From NCBI GenBank assembly GCA_021521415.1, contig JAIQDT010000231.1, forward strand, positions 124,001 to 188,000: DNA of 64,000 nt, read 5' to 3'. Positions 34,440-46,222 of this stretch are shown here, in pieces. The notes beneath the pieces were generated by a model, which worked only from the letters and a program-made list of their open reading frames with translations, was not told where the DNA came from and made no database searches. This DNA comes from Bidens hawaiensis (Eukaryota > Streptophyta > Magnoliopsida > Asterales > Asteraceae). Each line of letters begins with the position of its first letter. Within the stretch, counting starts at the first letter, position 1. The translations under genes were made by a program, and so were the position numbers.

Positions 34440-34960
34440 TGCTGGGAATTATATTTTAAACCGACGCATCAAATTATTATTATTATGGGTGAAAAAATAA
34501 TTACTATTTTTGGTCTCAACCAAGGGTGGATGGCTTGAAGACCAAGACATGCTAGACTAGTATAAATAGATGTATTTGTTAATTTGTCTAGCATGAGTGT
34601 ATTATTTATTGTGTGAGATCTAGGGTTTTATCTCTTAGAGAGAGCTGCCGCCTCCAAGATGAGCTCTCCTGGAGGTGGCTGATCTTTATTTTATGTATGT
34701 GTGTATGTATGAGTACTCTGTATGAAAATCTTTTGACTAATGAAATCATACTACCACTTATTTATTTGTGTTTCGATTACATATATTTGTTCATCCAGTT
34801 TATTGTTCATTGTAATCAATTCAGGCTCTCTCCCAAACACCACTCATCCGTCCAAAACACCTTTCAATAGTGAATACGATTCGATCCTAGCTCATATCTG
34901 AGCTCCACCGTTAATAACGACCTTTATTCACGCTTCCGCACCGGGGCTCGGGTCTTGTCA
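34440..34960 (+). repeat. LTR-A, first copy
   Basis: 521 bp, begins TGCTGGGAATT and ends GGGTCTTGTCA. TATAAATA at 34561-34568. Followed by TTGGTATCAGAGC (34962-34974). The leader contains a hairpin GCCGCCTCC/GGAGGTGGC around 34648. Confidence 0.9.
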
Positions 34961-35589
34961 GTTGGTATCAGAGCGGGTTACCGAATCGTTCAGACCAGCC
35001 GCTATATCTGATTCATCTCGCTCTTTAATCCACCGTGGACGTTAAACCGATGAAGTTTGTTAAAAAAAAATTTAGGGTTTTGAAATTATTTGATGATTTT
35101 GGTAAAATTTATGTGGATTGATGTTTGGGTTGATGACTCGTTCGGAGATTCAACATCAATTTCATGTTTATTTGGCCATATCGGTCCAGATCTGATGTAA
35201 CGGTGTTTTTAGCTTGTTTTGGGGCAAAACTGTTATTGAAGATGATTTTCAGATTTGTAACGGCTATTGATAGATTGAAGATAGATGGTTGATATCGAGA
35301 TGACTGGGATATTGCTACAACGATTAATTTCAGATGAAGAAGCTTGGTTCTGGATCTGAAAATTAGGGTTTTATGTGCTTGTAATTGTTTCTGATATGAG
35401 TGTGCTGCTTGAACAGTAAAGAGAATATTGAAGAACATTGCTGCTGGTACAATCTGATATGTAGAAGTCAAGAATGAACAGGTACTAGGAGCAATCTAAT
35501 CATTGTTCGTAGCAGCAGATGGAAAATGCAAAGGAAGCAGGTTCTATATTGGAAAATCATTGATTGATGATGCAGAAGAAAGGTCTGTT

Positions 35590-36000
35590 GTTCGAGCATC
35601 GATATGTGTACCCGAAAGGTATCTTATCTATTTCTCGAGCATAATGGACAAGATTGTCATGAATATTACGAGCAAAAGGAAATGTTTTTGTTGTTCGAGC
35701 GTCGATATGTTTACCCGAAAGGTATCTTATCTATTGCTCGAGCACAATGGACAAGTCCTGAACTGTCATGAAATATTACGAGCACAAGGAAATGTTTCTG
35801 CTGTTCGAGTGTTGATATGTTTACCATAAAGGTATCTTATCCATTGCTCGAGCACAGTGGACAAGTCCTGAACTTTCATGAAGTCTTTCGAGCACAATGG
35901 AATGATTCTGCTGTTCGAGCATCGATAGGTTTACTCGAAAGGTAGCGTATCGATTGCTCGAGCATGCAAAGTCGAGCACATCAAGTTTGGATTCGAGCAC
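35590..36000 (+). repeat. 110-bp tandem repeat with CGAGCA motifs
   Basis: About 3.5 units. The word GTTCGAGCATCGATATG (or close variants) recurs at about 35591, 35694, 35804 and 35914, each followed by CGAAAGGTATCTTATC and, about 35 bp on, TTGCTCGAGCACAATGGACA. Confidence 0.85.
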
Positions 36001-36085
36001 ATAAACCCCAAGCACATCCTTGTTTATCTCAAAACAATCTCTTTTGGTGTCGATCACACTTTGTTTTACTTGAGAAAACCTTCTT

Positions 36086-36430
36086 CGAGCACACTTTGGC
36101 TCCGGAGCATGCCCATGAAAAGAGAAAAAAAAATACAAGTGTTTTCGAGCACACTTTTGCTTTTGAGCATGCTCAGGAAAAGACAGAAACACCCAAGTGT
36201 TTTCGAGCAAGCCTTCGAGCAAGCTTTCGAGCATGCTCGATGAAAGACAGAAAAACACAAGTATTTTCGAGCAAGGTCTCGAGCATACTCAATGACAAAC
36301 AGAAAAAGACGAAGTATTTTCGAGCAAGCCCTCGAGCATGGTCTCTAGCATGCTCGAGTAACGACAAAAAAATACAAGTGTTTTCTCGAGCAAGGGCCTC
36401 GAGCAAGCCCTCGAGCATGCTCAAGCAAAA
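36086..36430 (+). repeat. About 60-bp tandem repeat built on a 12-bp CGAGCA period
   Basis: Units near 36086, 36146, 36204, 36268, 36321 and 36387. Each has AAGTGTTTTCGAGCA or a variant; inside the later units CGAGCA recurs every 12-13 bp (36204, 36216, 36228; 36268, 36280; 36321, 36333; 36387, 36400, 36412), often ending in the palindrome CGAGCATGCTCG. Confidence 0.88.
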
Positions 36431-37389
36431 AAAAAAATTATGCTCGTGAACGGACTTTGACTTATGTGTGCTCGTGAATGAATTACACTTGAGATTTTTG
36501 GTGCTGTTGACCGTTTAACCAATCTGATGTTTACGGAAGATATATACCAGGGGTATTTTGGTAAATTTTATCAAATCATCAACAAGCAAAAGGAAATCAA
36601 AGCCTTATCAATTATTCACAAACTTCATCAAAGAGCTTTACAAGAATAAGTGTTGACCAAGCTTACGGATTTAATCCCTTATAAGTGTCAACCAACATAA
36701 TGTTTTGTTTATCTTTGTTTATTACAGAATCAACAATCTTGATAAGGATGGTCATGGTTGTTTCACCCATACTTGATTTGAAGACACAATTTTCAAAGAC
36801 AATTGCAACGAAATTGGGGGAGTAAAAATTCTTGAATTTCATTGCAACTTGCTTGCTTCAAATCAAGTGAAAAGACTCAAGTTAATGAAAAGTTGATCAA
36901 GATCAATAATCCAAGATTTTTTAGAGATGTTTCATTGTTTGTGAGTCTTCTGATTTCCTAGTACGGTTGAGAAGATAGAGTCATCACTAGTAACATGGTG
37001 AACGGATGATCAGTAGAGTTTAACCTCCTATGAAGACAGTCACTTGACAATCAAGAACGGGTTATGGTTGACTTGAATACTATCTTGATTCAGGGAATGG
37101 TTTGAAGATGATTTACAAGTGAAGAAACAGATTTGAAGAATGGAAGATTATTTGATGATCACATTGAGTTTATTTATTTTTGTGATGACCTTGTTACTTG
37201 AAGTTTATCTTTGAAGTTCAAAGCCTCGTTCATATGCCTATACAAATGTATCCAAATGTGATATAGGAGAAATGATCTAAGATGAACAACGGGAGAAGCT
37301 TAACGTGAGGGGGAGAATTTCAACGAAAGAGAACGAGTTTTTGAGGTGATCATGGAAGAAAATTCGATGGCATCGGTCTAAGGGGAGAT

Positions 37390-37910
37390 TGTTGGGAATT
37401 ATATTTTAGACCGACGCATCAAATTATTATTATTATGGGTGAAAAAATAATTACTACTTTTGGTCTCAACCAAGGGTGGATGGCTTGAAGACCAAGACAT
37501 GCTAGACTAGTATAAATAGATGTATTTGTTAATTTGTCTAGCATGAGTGTATTGTTTATTGTATGAGATCTAGGGTTTTATCTCTTAGAGAGAGCCGCCG
37601 CCTCCAGAATGAGCTCTCCTTGAGGTGGCTGATCTTTATTGTATGTATGTGTGTATGTATGAGAACTCTGTATGAAAATATTTTGACTAATGAAATCATA
37701 CTACCACTTCTTTATTTGTGTTTCGATTACATATATTTGTTCATCTAGTCTATTGTTCATTGTAATCGATTCAGGCTCTCTCCCAAACACCACTCATCCA
37801 TCCAAAACACCTTTCAAGAGTGAATACGATTCGATCCTAGCTCAGATCCAAGCTCCGCCGTTAATAACGACCATTATTCACGCTTCCGCACCGGGGCTCG
37901 GGTCTTGTCA
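37390..37910 (+). repeat. LTR-A, second copy
   Basis: 521 bp, TGTTGGGAATT...GGGTCTTGTCA, TATAAATA at 37511-37518. It is followed not by a target duplication but by TTGGTATCAGAG, as if it were also a 5' LTR. Confidence 0.9.
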
Positions 37911-37979
37911 GTTGGTATCAGAGATGATGGAAATGATTAGAATGATGATGGGGACAATGGTCCGGAAGGTGGAAATGAC

Positions 37980-40900
37980 TTGGTAGTTGGAAGTAATGAT
38001 GATGCACAAGGAGTCGTTGAGGGAAATGTGCCTTTAATTGAACAGTCTGCACTTGTGGCAGATAATGTAGCGGTAGAAAGAAATGAGGAAACTAATGAAC
38101 CAGTGGAGGGTCCAAGCAACAAAGCTACTGAGCCGATGGATGAAGATATGTTTGTAGCTGATGTAATATCCACGATTGCTGAAACTATTGAAAAGATAAC
38201 TCCTCCAGAATCACCACAACCTGAGACATACAAAAATGACACAGACTCTATTGACCTCAGCAATGACAATGACAAAGTTCCTTCATCAAATACTACAACT
38301 GAACCTGCCTTATCTGATTCTAAACCCATCCATGATACACATATCTCTTCACCACATGTATCACCACTTACTGAATCTGTTTCCCAGCCTACTTAATTTG
38401 ATCAACATACACTTCATCCAACCCCACCATCCTTTCCACTACAAGAAACACATGCCACTGACACTACTCAGCCAACACAACCACTTCCCACAGAACCAGA
38501 GTCTTACAAGATTCCGTCTCCTGAGACTACTGATTCAGAACCTTTGTCTGACCCTACACCAAACCCAAATAAAGAACCCCACCTTCAAGCCCAAATCTGT
38601 ATGATATTATCTGTGAAAATTCCAGACTTGAGTCTGAAAATGCTATGCTAAAGGAGAAGACTGTTATTTTGGAGATCCAAAACACTGCATTGGAGGCTGC
38701 ATTAAATGAGGCACTATTAAAGATTCGAACCCTAGAGGGGCAGTCTGAGGTTGAGAAAACCTCAAATGCACCAAAACAGGGGGAGAAACCTGTTGAAACT
38801 AACATGATGATGCAAATGAACGTGCAGAAGGATTAAGGGCGATCGGAGACTTGTACGCAAGCTCTGTTGAAGAAGTTATGGATGTTGGACCATCAGATGC
38901 GCTAAACATGATAAATCAAGCATATGAAGATGGAAAATCTGATGATGAGGGGGAGAGTGAGAAAGAAGATGAAACTGAAGAAGATAGGTTGAAAAGGAAA
39001 GCAAAGGGGAAAGGGATTGCCTTTTTAGATGAAGACTTACATCCCTTGTCCCAACACAATTTTCAATCTGATGATATATTGCACAGAGAAAATATAATTG
39101 ATCCAAACATAGCAGAAGTTGAATCTATGAAGACTACTATGAGATTGATAAATGAAGAGTTAGTGTCTTTGAACTAAGAAGATGAGGAAGAAATACCTCA
39201 GGATGTGCTTGAAGCACTAATTAATATGAAGAAGAAAGAAAATGAAGATGAAAGAAGAATGAAGGAGGCAGATGAGGCAATTAAGGCCACACTGGATGCT
39301 CTAAGAGCAAATATGAATATTGATGAACAAGAGCACACAGTGACTATAGATCCAGTAACAAGTGAACATGAAGAGCCTCTGGTGAATGAAACTGAACTGC
39401 CTGAAACTGAACCTGTAAACATTGAAATCAAAAATAACAACGAACCAAAAACTAGACTAGGATTGAGAGAAGAACCTGAGAAGAATGATGAACCAAGGAT
39501 GCCATGGAATGTATACGTCAAGTTCATTGCTCAGCTAGTTATGCTCAGAACACATTTTGACATCCTTTTACATCCTGATGAGTTCAGTCCAGAAACTGTG
39601 GCTGCAGCTAGGAGAGCTCAGGAAGAACACAGACAAGAACAATGGAAGAAGAGCCAACTCCTATTAACAGACACATCTGAACCAATTATAGAAGAAGTTT
39701 ATGATAAAGATGACCATGAACCAGAAAATTCTAAGTCATCTGAATCAGTTGATGAAGAAATCATACTAGAAGGACCAGAAGCTGAAGTGACACAACCCGA
39801 AACTCACACTCCAACTCAATCACTAAAAAGAAAAGAAAGAGCTGAAATTGAAACACCCAAATCCAAAAGACAAAAATCTGTGAAGACAATGGTGTACAAA
39901 AGAAGGTTGGACAAATCAGAAGAAAGAAGGAGGTCTCAATCTGAAATAAATGAAAAACCAATGATTGGGGCACTCCACAATCGTGAAAAACCATTGACAT
40001 TGAGAGTGATAGTGAAGGATAATGAAAGGGACTGAAAAGAAAAACAAAGACAAAGATTACTTGATCAGCTTGGGCTATGACTCAAAATACCTTCAAAGAC
40101 TATCCATAGAAGATGTAGCAAAAGAAGCTGAAGGGTGGAGATTGAGGAAGTCTAAAAGAGAGTTGTTAATGAAGCCTGGTCACAAGCCTGCATTCCTTAA
40201 CTTGCAATCATTTGACAAAATAGACAGACTCTACAAAAGGGCTCTTGTGGATGACATATCTGACTATGTGGAAAAAGTGTCAAAGAAGAGGAAGAAGGAA
40301 GAAAAAGAGTTAAAGGAGTCTGACAGCAGTAAAAAGAGAACGGAAAAGAAAGGCAGTGATGAAGCAGATTATGAAATTTTAAAGGCTAAACATAAAGATA
40401 TCAAATTTCTTCAACTGTACGGCTACAATTATAATTATTTGATAAACCTTTCTCCTGAAGAATTGAAAAGAAGAATCCAACAAATAAAGGACGGTCACAA
40501 AGATCAGGCAAGTCGAGAAAGATTTGAGAGAGAACAGGAGTTAAGGATGAGACTACAGAGGGAAAGAGATGAGGCTAAAAAGAAAGAAGAAGAAGTGAGG
40601 AAATGGTTCGAAGACCCCAAAAGGGTACAAACCTTGAAGGAAATTGTGATAGAAAAGGGAATAACTGAAGAACAGTTTGAAAACATGCCTCATGACCAAC
40701 TAATCGACATATACAACAGAGAGCAAAGTTTATATATGGAAACCCAGAGAAAACGACAAGAAGATATGAAGAGAGCAGAAGAGGAAGTAAGAGCAGAGAT
40801 GATGAGTGCTCTTCACAAGAAAGGGGTCAAAATGTCAAGATTGCTAGTACAGACTGATGAAACGATAAAAGGATGGTATGAAGAGGAAGTGCTGAACAAA

Positions 40901-41687
40901 GTAAAGAAAACTCAACAAGGAAGCACCAGCCGAGCGTCACTAAGATCTGAGAGTGTGAGGCATGAGCAACCAAGAAATTTGAATCTGCCCACACATCTCT
41001 TCTTTGATAAAAGGTTAAAGACCTTGAGGGTTATAACAGAAGATCAAAAGGAAACTCTTATTATATTTAGAGATGACTTGAGGAATTTTACAAAAGAACA
41101 ATTAAGATGGCTGAATTGACACTGCATGACAATCAAAACAGAAATCAAAGATCTGGTCAACCAAGAAATGATCTCTCAAAATTTATAAAGGAACAAGCAG
41201 AAAAGAGGTTCCCATTCTTGCAACAGAAGAGAAGAGAGATACGAAACCAGGCAGAGAGGGAGAAAAGAAACAAAAGGATCAATGAAGTGCATATCTCAGA
41301 ACTCTCACTCTTTAAGATGAAGAAAAGACAGTCTCAAGCTAGCATCTCGCATGGTAAAAGGAAAACATTAAAAGAGTGCTTAGCTATGAGAGAAGTGATG
41401 CAAGAACGAACTCATTGGTGCAACAATTTGGAAGAATCACGTACATAACCTATAATCAGCACAATGATTCAATTACATTGAGAAATGAGTCTGGCATACC
41501 AATTGTAGTGATAAGACATGATGAAGATCTCAAATTTATGCATCCACAAGACCTTCAAGACTTGATTGATGCTAAATTTCCAAATGACTCCTCTGATGCC
41601 GTAGAGATTGACATGATAAAACAAAAGGCTGCCTTCGTCAAGAGAATGAAGGAAAGATCTAATACAGAGAGCAGGAGGAGAAGATAG
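37980..41687 (+). pseudogene. Long decayed reading frame of unknown function in the composite element
   Basis: About 1,200 codons across several frames, separated by few stops or indels: 37980-38396 and on to about 38600 (acidic, then Pro/Thr/Ser-rich), 38600-38836 (Leu/Glu helix), 38851-40035 (one in-frame TAA at 39175), 40022-41119 (365 codons), 41107-41448 and 41376-41687. Content: charged Glu/Lys-rich coiled-coil stretches (for example RMRLQRERDEAKKKEEEVRK near 40545), basic nuclear-type clusters (KRKERAEIETPKSKRQK near 39826) and the internally repeated idea SLGYDSKYLQRLS / LYGYNYNYLINLS (about 40070 and 40417). No gag, protease, RT or integrase motif. Just before a polypurine tract and 3' LTR, this is where some Sirevirus-like copia elements carry an extra (env-like) frame; that is an analogy only. 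Confidence 0.6.
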
Positions 41688-41905
41688 CAGAAAGGGATAG
41701 ACAATGATTAATTTTTCTTTCTGTTTATCTTGTAATTTTTGTTTAATTTGTACTTGATGTAAAAACTTTAATTTGTAATGCCCAAATGGTAGAATTCCTT
41801 CTTATGTAATGAAATGACATGTTCTTAAATGATATATCTTTAATATCTGATACATGTGTAACTTTGTGCAGGTATGTTTTGGTGAATCTGAGCTTGTTCC
41901 AATCT

Positions 41906-41914
41906 AGGGGGAGA
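41906..41914 (+). promoter_or_regulatory. Polypurine tract before LTR-B
   Basis: The G/A-rich run GGGGGAGA directly before TGTTGG of LTR-B. Confidence 0.8.
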
Positions 41915-41915
41915 T

Positions 41916-42949
41916 TGTTGGATCGGATTTATGATAAGGAAGATTGGAATCTTCTCAACCTCCTCAGAAAACGGCTAAGTATGGTCTTTGAGCAAGCCTA
42001 GACGATCGAGCATGGTTTTACTACTTCAAGCAAGGTCTTCAGAACCTTAAATGATTAATTCTTCTAAGTTTTAAGGCTTCGAGTAAGCTACACTTCAACG
42101 AGCAAAAGTGTTCTTCTATCGAGCATGGATTGCCAATCGAGCAAACAGCTTGATCATACAAGTTTAACCAAGTGTTACGAGCACAGGATGATCGAGCACA
42201 TGGGGACAAGAATGGATGCAATAAGAAGATGTCACGTGATCAAAGCAAGGACTTCGAGCACAGTTCAGTTCCCGAGCAAGATTTACATCCGAGCATGCTA
42301 AAGATTGCTAAATAAGAAAAACTGAAGACATCAAGAAGAATGAGCTTGCTCGATGGACGAGTTCGAGCAAAGTATGAATTAGTCAAGAGGAATGAAGATT
42401 GCTGGAGGAGAATATCTTCACTGAAGATATTCTAAGTAAAGTATGCTCGAGGACATTCATCGAGCATACCTAGCATAGTGAGTCTGCTCGAGCAAAATTG
42501 TTACCTTGCTCGAGGACTCAACACTTGTATTATTTTTTATTTCATTATGTAATGATTAGGAACTTCTAGAAGGAATGTCAGGGTTTATAAATAGGGGTCC
42601 TAGGATTCCATTTAGGACACGGATTTACAGGTTGGCACACACAGAATACGAGAAACATCCAAAAGAATATTCTATTTGTTTCCTCGTATAGCCACCGCCG
42701 TCATACACGAAACCCTAGACATTCCTTTCACTGTTTCATTAATGAATCATTAAATACAGTGAATCTTTATCTTTGAATGAGCTTTTATTCATTATTTATT
42801 ATTGTTTTGTGTTTACTTTTTACACTACTTCGCTCCCACTCGTTGGATATCCTGATTCCACCTAGATATTCAACAGGCCTTTTGAGTAATCGGTTCGGTG
42901 TGTTCTTGTCAACCTTTTAGAAGGTTTCACCCGAATCACGGTCCTGACA
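41916..42949 (+). repeat. LTR-B
   Basis: 1034 bp, TGTTGGATCGG...GGTCCTGACA, followed by ATAAA. TATAAATA at 42586-42593. Its U3 (about 41990-42520) holds some fifteen to eighteen CGAGCA or TGCTCG words. Confidence 0.8.
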
Positions 42950-42954
42950 ATAAA

Positions 42955-43261
42955 GGAAACTTTATTCATGAAATGCTTAAATAGTTCAAATTGAAATCAT
43001 CAAATTTCGCGAATAACTAAAGACTCGGTACAATGCATAATCGAAAAGATAAGATAACTTAAGATAGGAATAACGAAAATCTTCAGAGTCTTCAAGCATC
43101 ATCATTTACGGTAGATGTGATTCACTTAACTTGGAGCACTTGAGGTAGTTGGATCCGTAATAACTTGAGCAGTCAATGCAAGTGGATTGGGAATGGTTTG
43201 GTTGAGCTTGAAAAGACGAAACTAGTGAGGTTTGGGTGGTGTAGGCTTGGTAAACTTGAAC
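42955..43261 (-). other. Family X internal sequence downstream of the gag-like frame
   Basis: Non-coding continuation of the minus-strand X element between the end of its frame and the composite insertion. Confidence 0.6.
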
Positions 43262-43993
43262 TTACGGGTATGGGCTTTGATAAGGTGGAGCAAAGTAGGA
43301 GGGATCTTGGTTGACAGGAAGAGTTTGGAGAGTGTAGGAGTTATGGGTTTGGAATTGATAAGTATTGGTGGTGTAGTGGGGTGCAGTTCCATCTTTAGTT
43401 TGGTGAGCACGGGTTAGGTGAGGGCACATATCGCGAAGATGATTAGGATCTCCACAATGGTAGCAAGCACGAGTAGTAGGGGGTTTAGGAGTAGACGGTG
43501 TAAGACAAACATTAGCCAGATGACAGTAACAATTGCATTGGGTGCAAAGACGGCACAAGGATTGGGTCAGATGATGATAGTAGAAAGTAGAGCATAATGG
43601 GAATGGTCTGGTATAGGGTTTCGTGTTAGGAGTCTTTTGGTTGGAGGGTGAAGGGTTGGTTTGGTTAGCAGAGTTGGATTTACGTTTGTGGTGAGAAGAG
43701 TTGTCATGGTGCGAAGTGGGTTTGGGTTCAGCCTTAGCATTAGTTGAGGATTTGGTTTTGGAGTTTTCAGAGGTAGGGTTGGAGTCCGTGCGAGGTAGGG
43801 TTCCATCTTCAATAGGGTCATCAGGACGTGAGGCAGCAAGAGCAACAGCTTCCTTGAATTCCTCCCATGGCATACTCGTAGCAATCCCAAGCATAGTAGC
43901 AGCAATTTCCATAGTGATCCTAGCAGTCAAACGGTGATCACGGGCAGCCGACGGATGACGTTGATTACGACTATGATTTTCTAAGGAAGACAT
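43262..43993 (-). CDS. Small gag-like zinc-knuckle protein of family X, 243 aa
   Basis: The only intact frame of the minus-strand X element. Start ATG at 43993 (MSSLENHSRNQRHPSAARDH), stop at 43262. Residues 1-50 contain a short predicted helix (ITMEIAATMLGIATSMPWEE). Residues 60-130 are Ser/Asn/Lys/Pro-rich and probably disordered. Residues 133-190 are Cys/His-rich with spacing typical of gypsy gag (CSTFYYHHL, CRLCTQCNCYCHLANVC), ending in one CCHC knuckle, CYHCGDPNHLRDMC; the C-terminus is Tyr/Gln/Thr-rich. A standard capsid domain is missing, so it is likely a nucleocapsid-only remnant that could bind element RNA. No pol follows. Confidence 0.65.
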   Translation of the reverse strand: MSSLENHSRNQRHPSAARDHRLTARITMEIAATMLGIATSMPWEEFKEAVALAASRPDDPIEDGTLPRTDSNPTSENSKTKSSTNAKAEPKPTSHHDNSSHHKRKSNSANQTNPSPSNQKTPNTKPYTRPFPLCSTFYYHHLTQSLCRLCTQCNCYCHLANVCLTPSTPKPPTTRACYHCGDPNHLRDMCPHLTRAHQTKDGTAPHYTTNTYQFQTHNSYTLQTLPVNQDPSYFAPPYQSPYP

Positions 43994-45040
43994 TCTACGA
44001 GGACCAAAAATGAAATCTTATGAGATGATGGGTAAGTTGTGAAAATGAGTTGATATGAAATAATGAGGATGCTTATATATATGTATTAGTACTAGTGAAG
44101 ACTCGAGGACGAGTCAAGAATTAAAATAATATGTATGTGTTTGAAGCATTTAAGTAAATGAACAATGTTTATAAATTTTTTCAAGAATAAAATAACCAAA
44201 CATATTAAACGAGTTGACCTCCCATGAGCTTCCATGGAAATTTGAATGGCCCAACTAGATAAAGCAACATAAAGTTTGTGAATTGGCCTCCTATGAGCGT
44301 TCCATGGCAATTTGTTGGCCCAATTTAAATAACGTGTAATAAACAATTGAGTTGCTCAGCCCATGAGCGTGTACATAGCATTTAACTGACCCAACTAATT
44401 AACGAATTATCGAATCAATGGAGTTTTTCGGACCATGAGCGTTACATGGCATTTAACCGACTCAACTAAATATCGAATCAACGAATCAAATATAAGTAGT
44501 TGGTGTATCTCGGGAACCACCCCGAACGACACGTTCCAACCGAAAGTCAAATCGAAAATGGTTTAAGAAATGAATAGTTGGAGTGCCCATGGATTTCCAT
44601 GGATTTTCCACCCAACTAAGCATTTAAAATAATTTAAAAACATAATTTGGAAGTATAACTGTTTAGCCGGCTATGTTTACCACGCAACCGTTTAGCCGAT
44701 TACGGGTACCACTTGAAGTTATGGTTGTCCCAGATTTGTCATACTCCCACGCTTCAAGGTGAAGGAACAAAACAAAACACGCAAATTCTTAAGGAATTTC
44801 CCACAATAAAAGGTAATCTACTAAAATTAAGAGGATTAAAAAAATATTTTGAAAGTTGAGACATAACCTCGGAATTTGTGTGTGTGTGCAACAAATAAAC
44901 AAGATAAATACAATTTAAATAATTAATCTAAGCAAGCTGTAAATAGTTTATTAATTAGTACATAAGGCAGTTTAGATAAGCACGTATAGGGTTCCTAACA
45001 TATGTCTAGGACAATTTCTAATGACCTGTCTAATAATCTT
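43994..45040 (-). other. Family X RNA leader with degenerate hairpin repeats
   Basis: Untranslated leader between primer site and frame. About 44200-44640 holds repeated blocks in which AGTTGG and CCAACT-type ends enclose CCATGG/CATGAGC words (for example near 44212-44255, 44283-44325 and 44578-44625). The same leader, diverged, is seen on plus at 47424-49150. Confidence 0.6.
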
Positions 45041-45057
45041 CGGCTCTGATACCAATC
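45041..45057 (-). promoter_or_regulatory. Family X primer-binding site
   Basis: The minus strand reads GATTGGTATCAGAGCCG next to the LTR end; complementary to initiator tRNA-Met. Confidence 0.88.
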
Positions 45058-45295
45058 TGTCACACCCCAACCTAAGGCGGAAATGGCGGGGCGTGATCCG
45101 ATTGCTCATAACTCGAAAATACTATCATAAGTATAAATGACAATATCTAATTAATTATTTTATTTCAATTATACACGCACATTACTCAAATACAACAACC
45201 AATTCAAATAAACAAATACAACATGTTAAATTCATGTATGTCTTCATCATAACCCTAAAGTCTTTCAAAGTGTCCATACTTCAACTTCAAGCAAC

Positions 45296-45750
45296 CTGCA
45301 TATGCGTAGAAAATAGAATTTGTCAACAACACATGTTGAGTGAGTTTATCACCAGTTTTGCACCAAAAATAAGGTTAATATAATAAATAAGCAAAACGTA
45401 ATAAATGTGGTAATGAAATCAATCCATAAGCAAATAGATTGTCGATTAAACCATTGCCAAGCAAATCGGGCGCCGGTAAATCAACCTTGAGCAAATAAAT
45501 AGAATAAGACCGTTGCCAAGTGAATCAGGCGGTGGTCAATAGAATGAGAACCCTCTCCAAGGGGATATGTCAAACGATTGCATACAAAGACAAATAAGCA
45601 TATAAGTAGATTTGATTAATAACACACAATTACACGTTTGCTATTTTTGACATGTATGTATATATAGATATGTATGTATAGTATGATATACGCATATGTC
45701 CCCAAAACGTTTGTGAAAACCGAGTAAAATAGGGGAATGATAAAACTTAC
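45296..45750 (-). other. Putative leader intron in family X 5' LTR
   Basis: 455 bp on the minus strand with the same order of elements as 14169-14932 and 52260-53321. Splicing is inferred. Confidence 0.42.
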
Positions 45751-46183
45751 CTGGTCGATTAAGCCAAACGAGAATATTTACAAGAAGAACGATAATCACG
45801 CTCTTCAAGAATTACCGACAAGGATCCTAATTAAATGATATTACGAGTGAATTATAATGATATAATATGTATAACGAATTTAAGATTTCGATGTGAATTG
45901 AGTTACAATTATGATTTATATGTTATGGATTGAACGATTGATCTCAACGGATTTATTGTTATCGTTTAATTATAAAAATCGTTGTTTATCGTATAATCGA
46001 GCTTACAAATAATTAGTTTGAATAAATATGAGTTAAGATATTCTATTATAATAAACGCTTAATTATATAATTGTCACAAAATTTATATTTTGGAAATTCT
46101 AACGAAATTCGATGGTAAAAGTATATTTAACACCTTTAATACGTTAAATGCGTTTATTATAGTTTTGTTTTAAAACGGATAAT

Positions 46184-46222
<39 letters not shown>

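Larger units (their letters stand above)
34961..37389 (+). other. Non-coding internal region of the LTR-A element
   Basis: 2.4 kb between two LTR-A copies, with tRNA-Met primer site at its start and polypurine AAGGGGAGAT at its end, but no gag or pol. The middle holds two tandem repeat arrays (35590-36000 and 36086-36430). Open frames over these arrays on both strands are repeat artefacts. This is the structure of a LARD/TRIM-like non-autonomous element. Confidence 0.75.
34440..42949 (+). mobile_element. Composite LTR element with three LTRs of two types
   Basis: Flanked by perfect ATAAA repeats (34435-34439, 42950-42954) within the X internal region. Order: LTR-A (34440-34960), primer site, non-coding repeat-rich internal region (34961-37389), polypurine tract, LTR-A again (37390-37910), primer-site start (TTGGTATCAGAG), long decayed reading frame (37980-41687), polypurine tract, unlike LTR-B (41916-42949). 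The two LTR-A copies are about 97% identical; LTR-B shares no alignable sequence with them. Either one composite unit inserted, or a LARD-like element and the 3' half of another element were joined by recombination and the matching ATAAA is chance. Confidence 0.7.

Noticed and set aside
35821..36449. Open frames on both strands over the CGAGCA arrays
   Set aside because: Repeat units without stop codons give overlapping frames with repetitive peptides on both strands; no domain and no start context.
38236..38604. 122-codon frame overlapping the unknown long frame
   Set aside because: Alternative frame of the Pro/Thr-rich region; the frame from 37980 gives the more ordinary acidic composition and continues past one stop.
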